From: Alphaproteobacteria bacterium
GTDB lineage: Bacteria; Pseudomonadota; Alphaproteobacteria; Elsterales; Elsteraceae
Length of the DNA: 10,066 nt
Direction: 5' to 3'
Assembly: GCA_013297545.1 (NCBI GenBank)
Contig: JAAFHH010000080.1
Coordinates: 1-10,066 of the forward strand
Shown piece by piece: positions 1-5,870 of the stretch (position 1 is its first letter; each line of letters opens with the position of its first letter). Both the position numbers and the translations under genes were made by a program. The notes under the pieces were generated by a model, which saw nothing but the letters and a program-made list of their open reading frames with translations, did no database searches and was not told the origin of the DNA.

Positions 1-21
1 GGCCACGCCCACATCTTCAGG

Positions 22-495
22 ATGAGCCAAGACCCTGCCCCGGACGTCACGGTTTACTACAACGGTGCCTGTCCGGTCTGCCGCTGGGAGCGGGACTTCC
101 ACGGCAGTCGTGACCAAGCCTGCAAGATCGCCTGGGTCGACATCACCGATCGGCCAGAGGTGCTGACCACGCTTGGTGTGTCCGAGGCGACCGCCCTGCA
201 GCGCCTGCACGCCGTCGACGCCCAGGGCCGCACGCTGGTTGGTGTGTCCGCGTTCCAGGCGATCTGGGCGGCGGTGCCCGGGTCCAGTTGGGCGGCCCGG
301 CTGGTTGAGCGCGCACCGTGGCTGAAATGGCTGCTGGAAGTTGCCTACAACCGTGCCGTAGCGCCGGTGATCTATCGCTGGGAACTCAACCGGCGGCGAA
401 CGCAGCGTCGGGATCCACCGGCAACGGTGCCTCCAGCCGCTGGCCCCGGCGCAGCACACAGCGATCGCGGTGCGGGTCCGCCAGCAGCCGGTTGA
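22..495 (+). CDS. DUF393 (DCC family) thiol-disulfide oxidoreductase-like protein
   Basis: The 157-residue product opens with the hallmark of the DUF393/DCC family: a short beta strand (VTVYYNG) leading into a CPVC motif at residues 17-20, a thioredoxin-like CxxC, followed by a charged helix. The middle part (LQRLHAVDAQGRTLVGVSAF, about 59-78) is also typical. The domain appears to end near residue 125 (YNRAVAPVIYRWELNRRR); the rest is a Pro/Ala/Arg-rich tail. Family members are small proteins presumed to handle thiols or disulfides, but their substrates are unknown. The ATG at 22 is the only sensible start here; an AGG directly abuts it, so the ribosome binding site is poor, and upstream context is cut off by the window edge. 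The last 110 bases lie opposite the 3' end of the amidohydrolase gene, so the tail may simply be run-through to the first available stop. Confidence 0.85.
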   Translation: MSQDPAPDVTVYYNGACPVCRWERDFHGSRDQACKIAWVDITDRPEVLTTLGVSEATALQRLHAVDAQGRTLVGVSAFQAIWAAVPGSSWAARLVERAPWLKWLLEVAYNRAVAPVIYRWELNRRRTQRRDPPATVPPAAGPGAAHSDRGAGPPAAG

Positions 496-1714
496 GGCTG
501 CGGGCGTTGTAAATCACGAGATCAGCCGGCTGGCCAACCGCGATCCGGCCCGCATCGCCGAGCTTCAGGACCGACGCGGGCGTGCGATTGATCGCCGCCG
601 GCCAGGCACCAAACGGATGGTCGAGGTGGCCGATGCGCGCCCCTTCGCGCAGCACCTCCAGCAGATCGAGCTGCCCGTAGGCATAGAATGCATCGCGGGT
701 GTTGTCAGACGCGAGTGAGACCGGCACGCCGGCCGCCGCCAACTCGTGCAGCAACGTCACCCCACGGCTGCGCGGCGTGCGGCCCGGCGCGCGGTCTTGC
801 AGGTAGAGATTGCACAGCGGCAGCGACACGACGGCGATGCCGGCATCGTTGACCGCTTGGATCGTGCGCCGGGCGTTCTCCTCGGTTGCTGATCCGAGCG
901 CGCAGCAGTGGCCCACTTGGATCTGGCCGCGAAAGCCAAGCGCGACCGCCCGTTCGCCCACCAGCGCGAGCGTGGTGGAATTGGGGTCCTGCGTCTCATC
1001 CAAGTGCAGGTCGAGGTCGAGCTCGCGCTCGATCGCGAGGTGGAGGGCCTGATCGATCGTGGGTGCGATCCAGTCCGGCAGCGGGCCTGGCCCTTCGTGC
1101 TGGATGACGAAACCAAGCACGCCGCCGGAAGCCGCGACCCGGTTCGCAATCGCCACGCCCTCCTCGCCCTGAAACGCATCGAGCCAGACGATCGAGGCCG
1201 CCTGCAAAGTGATCCGCCCCGCCCAAGCCGCGCGCGCGGCATCAAAGGCAGCCCACGTCGTCGCGCGGATCGCGGCACTGCTGTCGAGGTGGGTGCGGAT
1301 CGCCACGGTGCCGTGGGCGTAAGCGAGGGCGAGGCCATGTTCCATGCGCTGGCGCACGTCGTCGAAGGTCCAGTTGGCGTAATCCGCCCGGATGGTGGCA
1401 AGCGCGCCAGCAAAACTGCCATCGGGATTGGGCGCGCGCGACCACGTAAAGCCCTTGTCCAGGTGGGTGTGGGCGTCGACACCGCCGGGCAGTGCGATCG
1501 CGCCGTGACACTGAGTCGCCTCGGCCGGGGCCGCGCCAGCGGGTGCGACGGCGGTGAGGGTGCCGTCGGCGATCTGCAGATCAACCGCGATCAATCCCTC
1601 GGCAGTGGCGGGGCCAACAGCGTGATCGAGCACCGCGGCCGGCACTTGCAGGTTCGCCAGCCAGCCGCGCATCTCACCCGGGAATCCAGCCCAGTCAGAT
1701 CCAGAACCCGTCAC
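386..1714 (-). CDS. Cytosine deaminase-like amidohydrolase
   Basis: A 442-residue metal-dependent amidohydrolase of the CodA/AtzC branch, predicted to be a cytoplasmic TIM-barrel enzyme that hydrolytically deaminates a cyclic amidine such as cytosine or a triazine-type ring. Residues that would bind the metal and act in catalysis are visible: HTHLDK (His82, His84), DLHLDET (His237, Glu240), VGHCCAL (His269) and the Asp337 of ASDNTRDAF. The CodA-like segment PLCNLYLQDR (299-308) is also present, and the C-terminal barrel closes with GQPADLVIYNA. Length fits the family (about 410-440). The GTG at 1714 overlaps the upstream stop (GTGA) and has GGAAG five bases ahead; an ATG at 1672 (protein starting MRGWLANLQVP, 428 residues) may be the true start because homologous sequence seems to begin there. 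No transport or pyrimidine gene is adjacent, so the substrate is an inference only. Confidence 0.85.
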   Translation of the reverse strand: MTGSGSDWAGFPGEMRGWLANLQVPAAVLDHAVGPATAEGLIAVDLQIADGTLTAVAPAGAAPAEATQCHGAIALPGGVDAHTHLDKGFTWSRAPNPDGSFAGALATIRADYANWTFDDVRQRMEHGLALAYAHGTVAIRTHLDSSAAIRATTWAAFDAARAAWAGRITLQAASIVWLDAFQGEEGVAIANRVAASGGVLGFVIQHEGPGPLPDWIAPTIDQALHLAIERELDLDLHLDETQDPNSTTLALVGERAVALGFRGQIQVGHCCALGSATEENARRTIQAVNDAGIAVVSLPLCNLYLQDRAPGRTPRSRGVTLLHELAAAGVPVSLASDNTRDAFYAYGQLDLLEVLREGARIGHLDHPFGAWPAAINRTPASVLKLGDAGRIAVGQPADLVIYNARSLNRLLADPHRDRCVLRRGQRLEAPLPVDPDAAFAAG

Positions 1715-2091
1715 GCCTTCTTCCGCGGCTTCACGGTGAGCACGATCGGGATATTGACCTTTTTGAACTGAAAATTCAGTTCCTCGCGCAAAGCAATCGT
1801 ATGATCGTTAATCGCTTCGATGAGCAGTTTAATATCGTCTTTGGTCGCGAACTGCTTGGCATCTTCCTTTGTGACAAACTGCTTCAGATCGTCCTTCGTC
1901 GCAAACTGCTTCAGATCGTCCTTCGTCGCAAAGTTCTTCAGATCGTCCTTCGTCGCAAAATTCTTCGCATCATCCTTCGTGAGGAAATTCTTCGCATCGT
2001 CCTTCGTCAGCATGTCACGGCGGATCGCGGCCAGCTCATCGGCGATGGCTTGGCCAAATTCGGCACCGGCTTTAGCGATCCGCTCAGACAT
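1711..2091 (-). CDS. Small nine-residue-repeat protein, probably coiled coil
   Basis: With the ATG at 2091 the product has 126 residues. It has a helical N-terminus (MSERIAKAGAEFGQAIADEL), six tandem nine-residue units of the form TKDDxKxFA at about residues 29-82, a degenerate seventh unit, a helix rich in Glu/Lys (IEAINDHTIALREELNFQF) and a short basic tail ending PRKKA. It is strongly charged with no cysteines, signal peptide or membrane segment. Proteins with TKDDLK-type repeats are scattered through bacteria and are annotated hypothetical; I do not recognise a function. The start at 2091 is preferred over the in-frame TTG at 2148 because GGAG sits seven bases before it, and the TTG lies inside a likely -35 box. 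Its 3' third is visibly richer in A+T than its neighbours. The stop overlaps the GTG of the amidohydrolase, suggesting co-transcription. Confidence 0.75.
   Translation of the reverse strand: MSERIAKAGAEFGQAIADELAAIRRDMLTKDDAKNFLTKDDAKNFATKDDLKNFATKDDLKQFATKDDLKQFVTKEDAKQFATKDDIKLLIEAINDHTIALREELNFQFKKVNIPIVLTVKPRKKA
1843..2004 (-). repeat. Six tandem 27-bp repeats inside a coding region
   Basis: Six contiguous 27-base units begin at 1843, 1870, 1897, 1924, 1951 and 1978. Units 1897-1923 and 1924-1950 differ at only two bases; outer units diverge more, and 1816-1842 looks like a decayed further copy. Because 27 is a multiple of three, gain or loss of a unit keeps the reading frame, adding or removing one nine-residue TKDDxKxF block of the encoded protein. 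Confidence 0.9.
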
Positions 2092-2119
2092 CCTGTGGCT
2101 CCGCGAAGAACACGCAAGC

Positions 2120-2148
2120 ATCATCGGTCGCAACCAAGGGTTCGTCAA
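2120..2148 (-). promoter_or_regulatory. Candidate sigma70-type promoter for the repeat-protein gene
   Basis: On the minus strand, TTGACG (2148 to 2143) is followed after exactly 17 bases by GATGAT (2125 to 2120), giving five of six and four of six matches to the consensus -35 and -10. A transcript starting near 2113 would have a leader of about 20 bases carrying the GGAG ribosome binding site before the ATG at 2091. It lies just downstream of the tRNA terminator, so it would restart transcription for the repeat protein and the amidohydrolase. Confidence 0.5.
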
Positions 2149-2155
2149 CCGTCGA

Positions 2156-2187
2156 AACCAAAAACGGCCGCCCGAAGGCGGCCGTTT
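2156..2187 (-). terminator. Intrinsic terminator of the tRNA-Gly unit
   Basis: On the minus strand an 11-bp stem (arms 2177-2187 and 2162-2172, G+C-rich core CGGCCGCC) closes on a TTCG tetraloop (2173-2176). It is followed by a run of five T, then GGTTT. This is a textbook rho-independent terminator placed four bases after the encoded CCA of the tRNA. The stem itself is symmetrical, but a T tract follows it only in the minus-strand direction. Confidence 0.88.
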
Positions 2188-2191
2188 GAAT

Positions 2192-2266
2192 TGGAGCGGG
2201 AGAAGGGATTCGAACCCTCGACCCTCACGTTGGCAACGTGATGCTCTACCCCTGAGCTACTCCCGC
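2192..2266 (-). tRNA. tRNA-Gly (anticodon GCC)
   Basis: A full cloverleaf can be drawn on the minus strand. The acceptor arms GCGGGAG (2266-2260) and CTCCCGC (2202-2196) pair perfectly over seven bases. The D arm is GCTC-AGGGGTAGA-GC, the anticodon arm TCACG-TTGCCAA-CGTGA places GCC in the middle of the loop, and the T arm is GAGGG-TTCGAAT-CCCTT. The discriminator is T and the terminal CCA is encoded (2194-2192), giving 75 nucleotides in total. It reads glycine GGC and GGU codons. It has its own promoter upstream and a terminator directly downstream, so it is a single-gene transcription unit. Confidence 0.97.
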
Positions 2267-2304
2267 ATGGGGCAGACGGGGCGTGCCCCGCCGTGAGGAG
2301 CGCG

Positions 2305-2332
2305 ACTATACCGATCCGGCTCCCCGCTGCAA
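2305..2332 (-). promoter_or_regulatory. Sigma70-type promoter of the tRNA-Gly gene
   Basis: On the minus strand TTGCAG (2332 to 2327) and TATAGT (2310 to 2305) are separated by 16 bases. Each hexamer is a good match to the housekeeping consensus in an otherwise very G+C-rich stretch. Transcription would begin near 2298, giving a leader of about 32 bases to be trimmed from the tRNA. That leader holds a small CGGGGC/GCCCCG inverted repeat (2277-2290) that could be part of the precursor fold. Confidence 0.65.
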
Positions 2333-2431
2333 GCCCTTTGTCATCGGGATATCTGGCATACCGGGATTGCCTTGTGCGCTGCCAGCCGCCAGATACTTGC
2401 CGGGTAACGCCACCCAGCCGAATGGACGCCG
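2333..2431. other. Intergenic region between the divergent tRNA-Gly and cnoX units
   Basis: About 100 bases must contain the promoter for the six-gene plus-strand operon. I see only weak candidates: TTGCCT at 2367 with GATACT at 2392 (spacing 19, too long), and TTGTCA at 2338 without a well-placed -10. No riboswitch, terminator or clear operator is visible. Confidence 0.4.
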
Positions 2432-3367
2432 ATGCAAACGCTGCTAAACACCCTTGGTCAACAGACCACCCCGACCGGCCTCGTCAAGGACAGCGACACC
2501 GAGCGCTTTGTCACCGACGTGCTGGAGGTGAGCCGCACGACCCCCGTGATCGTCGACTTTTGGGCGCCCTGGTGCGGGCCGTGCAAAACGCTCGGCCCCC
2601 AGATCGAAAAAGCCGTGCTGGCCGCCAAGGGCGCAGTGCGCATGGTCAAGATCAATGTCGACGAGAACCAGGAACTGGCCGCACAGATGCGCGTGCAGTC
2701 GATCCCGGCGGTCTACGGCTTCTTCGGCGGCCGGCCGGTCGATGGCTTCGTCGGTGCGGTGCCCGAAAGCCAGGTGAAAACCTTCGTCGAGCGGCTGATC
2801 AAGATCGCAAAGACCGCCGGTGTCGCCGAACCCGAAGCCTCGCCGATCGAAGAAGCGCTGGCCGCGGCCAAAGAAGCCTTGGACGAAGGGGCGGTGCGCG
2901 ACGCGGCAGAGATCTACACCCAGATCCTGCAGCACGAGCCGGCGAACGTGAAGGCAACGGCGGGTCTGGCACGCTGCTACCTGGCGCTGGGCAATGCCGA
3001 TCAGGCCGGGGCCGTGATCGCGAAGTTACCGGCTGAGGCGGCGAAGGACCCCGACGTCGTCTCCGTCAAGTCGACGGTCGCCATCCTGGCGGAGGCGGGC
3101 ACCATCCGCAGCCCAGATGCGCTGACCGCGATCCTGGCGGCCGATCCGGCTGATCTGCAGGCGCGCTATGAATTGGCGCTCGCCACCTTCGCGCTTGGCG
3201 ATGGTGAAGCCGCCGTGGACCACCTGCTCGAGGTGATCCGCCGCAACCGGGCGTGGAATGAAGAGGCGGGCCGCAAAATGCTGGTGCGCCTGTTTGAAGC
3301 GTTCGGACCCACCGACCCCTTGACGATTTCGGCGCGCAAGCGCCTGTCGTCGATCTTGTTCTCGTGA
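2432..3367 (+). CDS. cnoX: Thioredoxin-TPR co-chaperone, CnoX (YbbN) family
   Basis: The 311-residue protein has an N-terminal thioredoxin fold (about 16-125) with the active site WCGPCK (Cys48, Cys51) and the cis-proline of SIPAVYGF (Pro92). An alanine-rich helical C-terminal region (about 140-311) reads as TPR-like repeats, for example AAEIYTQILQHEPANVKATAGLARCYLALG. This architecture and length match CnoX/YbbN, a cytoplasmic holdase that protects proteins from oxidative aggregation and hands them to refolding chaperones. Escherichia coli CnoX lacks the first active-site cysteine, whereas alphaproteobacterial forms such as that of Caulobacter keep both and can act as a thioredoxin; this one has both. 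The ATG at 2432 has GGA six bases upstream (2424-2426). It is the first gene of the likely operon and its stop lies 26 bases before the next start. Confidence 0.9.
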   Translation: MQTLLNTLGQQTTPTGLVKDSDTERFVTDVLEVSRTTPVIVDFWAPWCGPCKTLGPQIEKAVLAAKGAVRMVKINVDENQELAAQMRVQSIPAVYGFFGGRPVDGFVGAVPESQVKTFVERLIKIAKTAGVAEPEASPIEEALAAAKEALDEGAVRDAAEIYTQILQHEPANVKATAGLARCYLALGNADQAGAVIAKLPAEAAKDPDVVSVKSTVAILAEAGTIRSPDALTAILAADPADLQARYELALATFALGDGEAAVDHLLEVIRRNRAWNEEAGRKMLVRLFEAFGPTDPLTISARKRLSSILFS

Positions 3368-3393
3368 TCACGCGGGAACGGACCGGAGAGCCA

Positions 3394-4056
3394 ATGGCAG
3401 CAGGCCCTTTCGAACCCCGGTTTGAGGATCTGCCGGCGAGCGTGCCGGTGTTTCCTCTGCCGGGTGTGTTGCTGCTGCCCCGCGGCCGCTTGCCACTGCG
3501 GATTTTTGAGCCCCGCTACCTCGCCATGACCATCGACGCGCTGGCGACCCCAGAGCGTCTGATCGCCATGGCCCAGCCGCTCGATCCTGATGGCGGCGCC
3601 AAAGTGCCCACCCTCTACACCACAGCCTGCGCCGGTCGCATCGTGTCGTTCGCGGAGACCGACGAAGGCCACATGATGCTCACCCTGCAGGGGGTGGCGC
3701 GCCTCTCCCTCGGCCAAGAGATCGCGACCACCCGGGGCTACCGGCGGTTTGCGGCCGACTGGTCGGGCTTTGCCGATGACCTCGCGGTCACACCGGCTGC
3801 ACTGGACCGGCCGCGGCTGGTCGCGGCGCTCAAGACCTACTTCAAGCTGCAAGGCCTGTCCGCCAACTGGGAAGCGATTGATGAGACGGAGGAAGAGCGG
3901 CTGATCACGTCGCTCGCGATGATCTGTCCGCTGCCACCCAACGAAAAGCAGGCCCTACTCGAAGTGCCGACGGTGACCGAACGCGGTAATCTCTTGATTG
4001 CCTTGATCGAGATGGCCCTCTTGCAGGACAAAGGCAGCGACGCCGCCCGCCACTGA
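3394..4056 (+). CDS. LON peptidase substrate-binding-domain protein
   Basis: The product of 220 residues is a stand-alone Lon N-terminal (LON/PUA-like) domain without the ATPase or protease parts. The characteristic opening FPLPGVLLLP (20-29) followed by LPLRIFEPRY (33-42) is present, as is the strand-rich segment GRIVSFAETDEG and the block TLQGVARLSL near residue 100. The C-terminal helical half ends with the common NLLIALIEMALLQ pattern. Such proteins are widespread in Proteobacteria; a role in substrate recognition for proteolysis is inferred from the domain only. An earlier in-frame GTG at 3364 overlaps the cnoX stop, but the ATG at 3394 has GGAGAG just upstream and starts at the usual distance from the conserved block, so it is preferred. 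Position directly after the co-chaperone gene suggests a shared protein quality-control setting. Confidence 0.9.
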   Translation: MAAGPFEPRFEDLPASVPVFPLPGVLLLPRGRLPLRIFEPRYLAMTIDALATPERLIAMAQPLDPDGGAKVPTLYTTACAGRIVSFAETDEGHMMLTLQGVARLSLGQEIATTRGYRRFAADWSGFADDLAVTPAALDRPRLVAALKTYFKLQGLSANWEAIDETEEERLITSLAMICPLPPNEKQALLEVPTVTERGNLLIALIEMALLQDKGSDAARH

Positions 4057-4075
4057 CCCAAAGGATCGCCCGAGC

Positions 4076-4273
4076 ATGTCCGACGCGAGCCGCCCGACCA
4101 TCGATCCGAAGCTTCTCGAACTGTTGGTCTGCCCGCTGACCAAGGCGACCTTGCGCTACGACGCGGCAGCACAAGAACTGATCTCCGACCAGGCCGGGCT
4201 TGCCTATCCGATCCGCGATGGCATCCCGATCATGCTGGTCGATGAGGCGCGCCGCCTCGACACTGCGGCCTGA
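4076..4273 (+). CDS. Trm112 family protein
   Basis: The 65-residue protein carries the bacterial Trm112/YcaR pattern: LLELLVCPLTKATL (13-26), an acidic turn, then AGLAYPIRDGIPIMLVDEAR. In eukaryotes and archaea Trm112 activates methyltransferases that modify tRNA, rRNA and release factors; the bacterial short forms are less studied and the partner is unknown. The zinc-binding cysteines of canonical members are reduced here to one (Cys19), and threonine replaces the second cysteine of the usual CPxC. AAGGA lies ten bases before the ATG. It sits 19 bases after the LON-domain gene and 8 bases before the DUF971 gene, clearly inside the operon. Confidence 0.92.
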   Translation: MSDASRPTIDPKLLELLVCPLTKATLRYDAAAQELISDQAGLAYPIRDGIPIMLVDEARRLDTAA

Positions 4274-4281
4274 TCCCGCGC

Positions 4282-4656
4282 GTGACCGACCCGTTCACGA
4301 GCCCCTGGTGGCCGACGGAGCTGATCAGCCACAGCGCCGACAAAACGCTGGAGATCCGCTGGGATGATGGCCGCGCTGACATCCTAGCGGCCGAATACCT
4401 GCGGGTGGAAAGCCCCTCGGCCGAGGTCCAAGGCCATGGTCCCGGCCAGAAAATGCTGGTCGCCGGGCGCCGCCATGTCGGGATCATCAAGGTCGAGGCG
4501 GTTGGCCACTACGCCGTGCGGCTGGTGTTCGATGATCTGCACGATAGCGGCATCTATTCCTGGCGCTACCTGCGCGAGCTGGCTGACGAACAGCCGGCCC
4601 GGTGGGCTGAGTACTTGAGCGCCCTCGATGCCCAAGGCAAACGCCGCGACCCTTAA
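4282..4656 (+). CDS. DUF971 (gamma-butyrobetaine hydroxylase-like N-terminal) protein
   Basis: The 124-residue product is a stand-alone DUF971 domain. The signature LRVESPSAEVQGHGPGQ (40-56) and the second block VGHYAVRLVFDDLHDSGIYSW (74-94, where most members have FDDGHDSG) are nearly canonical. The same domain forms the N-terminus of eukaryotic gamma-butyrobetaine hydroxylases, and in some bacteria it is fused to Mrp/ApbC-type iron-sulfur carriers. A role in metal or Fe-S metabolism is therefore a reasonable but unproved guess. It starts with GTG at 4282 without a clear ribosome binding site, so translation is probably coupled to the Trm112 gene ending eight bases earlier. Confidence 0.9.
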   Translation: MTDPFTSPWWPTELISHSADKTLEIRWDDGRADILAAEYLRVESPSAEVQGHGPGQKMLVAGRRHVGIIKVEAVGHYAVRLVFDDLHDSGIYSWRYLRELADEQPARWAEYLSALDAQGKRRDP

Positions 4657-4667
4657 GAGGTGCTGTG

Positions 4668-5870
4668 ATGTTGCGACGCCGCGATCTGTTGGCCGCCGTC
4701 CCCAGTCTCTACGCCGTGTCGGCCGCGGCCCAGGCGACGGATTGGCCGTCGATCATGGCACGTGCGCGCGGTCAAACTGTCCGCTTCAATGCCTGGGGCG
4801 GTGATGACCGCACCAACGCGTTCATCGCCTGGGCCGGCCAGCAGGTTGAACGCCAGTTCAGCGTCAAGGTCGAGCATGTGCGCCTGCGCGACACCGCCGA
4901 TGCCGTGCAGCGGGTGATCACCGAACGCGGTGCCGGGCGGGGGAGCGAGGGCGGCAGTGTTGACCTCATCTGGATCAACGGGCCGAACCTCGCGCACATG
5001 CGGCGCGAAGCCTTGCTCTATGGCCCGTTTGTCGCTGATCTGCCGGGGTTTCAGTACGTCGACATCGCGGCCAAGCCCGCGACCGTGGTTGATTTCGCCC
5101 TGCCGGTGCAAGGCTATGCCGCCCCCTGGCTGATGGCGCAGATCGTCTATGTCTACGACAGCGCGCGCCTGGCGACACCCCCCACCACCTTGCCCGCGAT
5201 GTTGGAATGGGCGCGCAGCCGCCCCGGCCGGATTGCGCACCCCCACGGGCGCAATTTCTTAGGGGCCACGTTCTTAAAGCAAGCGCTGGTCTCGCTCGCG
5301 CCCGACCCACGGGTGCTGCAAGCCCCGCTCGACGAGGTCGGCTATACCGCCGCGGCCGCGCCGATGTGGGCCTGGTACCGGGCCCTGCGGCCCCTGCTGT
5401 GGCGCGGTGGCACCACCTTCCCGACCGACGGGCCGCAGACCCAAGCGCTGTTGGGCGATGGTGCGATCGACCTCACGATCTCCTTCAACCCGGCGGAAGC
5501 GTCGGGCTTGATCGCAACCGGCCGCTTGCCCGCCTCCGTGCGCACGTTCGTGTTGGACGGCGGGACGATTGGCAACGCGAGCTTTGTTGCGATCCCGATC
5601 AACGCCTCGGCCAAGGCCGGCGCCATGGTGCTGGCCGATCTGCTGCTGTCGCCGGTGGCGCAAGCGCGCGCGGCAGATGAGCGCGTGCTCGGCCAAGGCA
5701 GCGTGCTGGCGATCAACCGGCTGCCGCTCGAAGACCAAGTGCGCTTCGAACAATTACCGCGCGGGCCGGCGTCCCTTGACGTGACGGCGCTTGGCCAGAC
5801 TTTGAGCGAACCGCACCCGAGCTGGATGACCCGCCTGACGGCCGACTGGTTGGCGCTGGTGCAGGGATGA
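4668..5870 (+). CDS. ynjB: YnjB-type ABC transporter substrate-binding protein
   Basis: With the ATG at 4668 (AAGAGG seven bases upstream) the product has 400 residues, close to the 388 of E. coli YnjB. The N-terminus LRRRDLLAAVPSLYAVSAAA looks like a twin-arginine export signal with likely cleavage after AAAQA (about residue 23), so the protein acts in the periplasm. Family-specific blocks follow: FNAWGGDDRTNAFIAW (40-55), VRLRDTADAVQRV (71-83), and SVDLIWINGPNL (97-108). It belongs to the thiamine/iron-type periplasmic binding fold, but the substrate of YnjB proteins is not established. The stop overlaps the start of the permease gene (ATGA), indicating coupled translation of the two importer parts. 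The GTG at 4665 directly ahead is a possible but less likely start. Confidence 0.88.
   Translation: MLRRRDLLAAVPSLYAVSAAAQATDWPSIMARARGQTVRFNAWGGDDRTNAFIAWAGQQVERQFSVKVEHVRLRDTADAVQRVITERGAGRGSEGGSVDLIWINGPNLAHMRREALLYGPFVADLPGFQYVDIAAKPATVVDFALPVQGYAAPWLMAQIVYVYDSARLATPPTTLPAMLEWARSRPGRIAHPHGRNFLGATFLKQALVSLAPDPRVLQAPLDEVGYTAAAAPMWAWYRALRPLLWRGGTTFPTDGPQTQALLGDGAIDLTISFNPAEASGLIATGRLPASVRTFVLDGGTIGNASFVAIPINASAKAGAMVLADLLLSPVAQARAADERVLGQGSVLAINRLPLEDQVRFEQLPRGPASLDVTALGQTLSEPHPSWMTRLTADWLALVQG

Noticed and set aside
908..1771. 287-codon plus-strand ORF opposite the amidohydrolase
   Set aside because: The product is Arg/Gly-rich without domain signals, and the opposite strand encodes a complete amidohydrolase with all active-site motifs. 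In DNA this rich in G+C such antisense frames are expected.
1765..1782. Perfect GAACTGAA/TTCAGTTC inverted repeat near a T run, resembling a terminator
   Set aside because: It lies within the repeat-protein coding sequence, and no T tract follows the hairpin in either reading direction: the T run precedes it on the plus strand and becomes an A run on the minus strand.
1843..2004. CRISPR-like array
   Set aside because: The 27-bp units are contiguous with no spacers and stay in one reading frame, so they are a coding tandem repeat.
2192..2266. Integration (att) site at the tRNA-Gly
   Set aside because: I saw no direct copy of the tRNA 3' end elsewhere in the window and no integrase gene. The tRNA location alone is not evidence of an island.
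2338..2397. Clear sigma70 promoter for the cnoX operon
   Set aside because: TTGTCA at 2338 lacks a spaced -10, and TTGCCT/GATACT are 19 bases apart. Neither is convincing enough to call.
4657..4667. TPP riboswitch or separate promoter before ynjB, expected if it were a thiamine importer
   Set aside because: Only 11 bases separate the DUF971 stop and the ynjB ATG, too few for a riboswitch or promoter, and no THI-box-like sequence is seen in the preceding gene.
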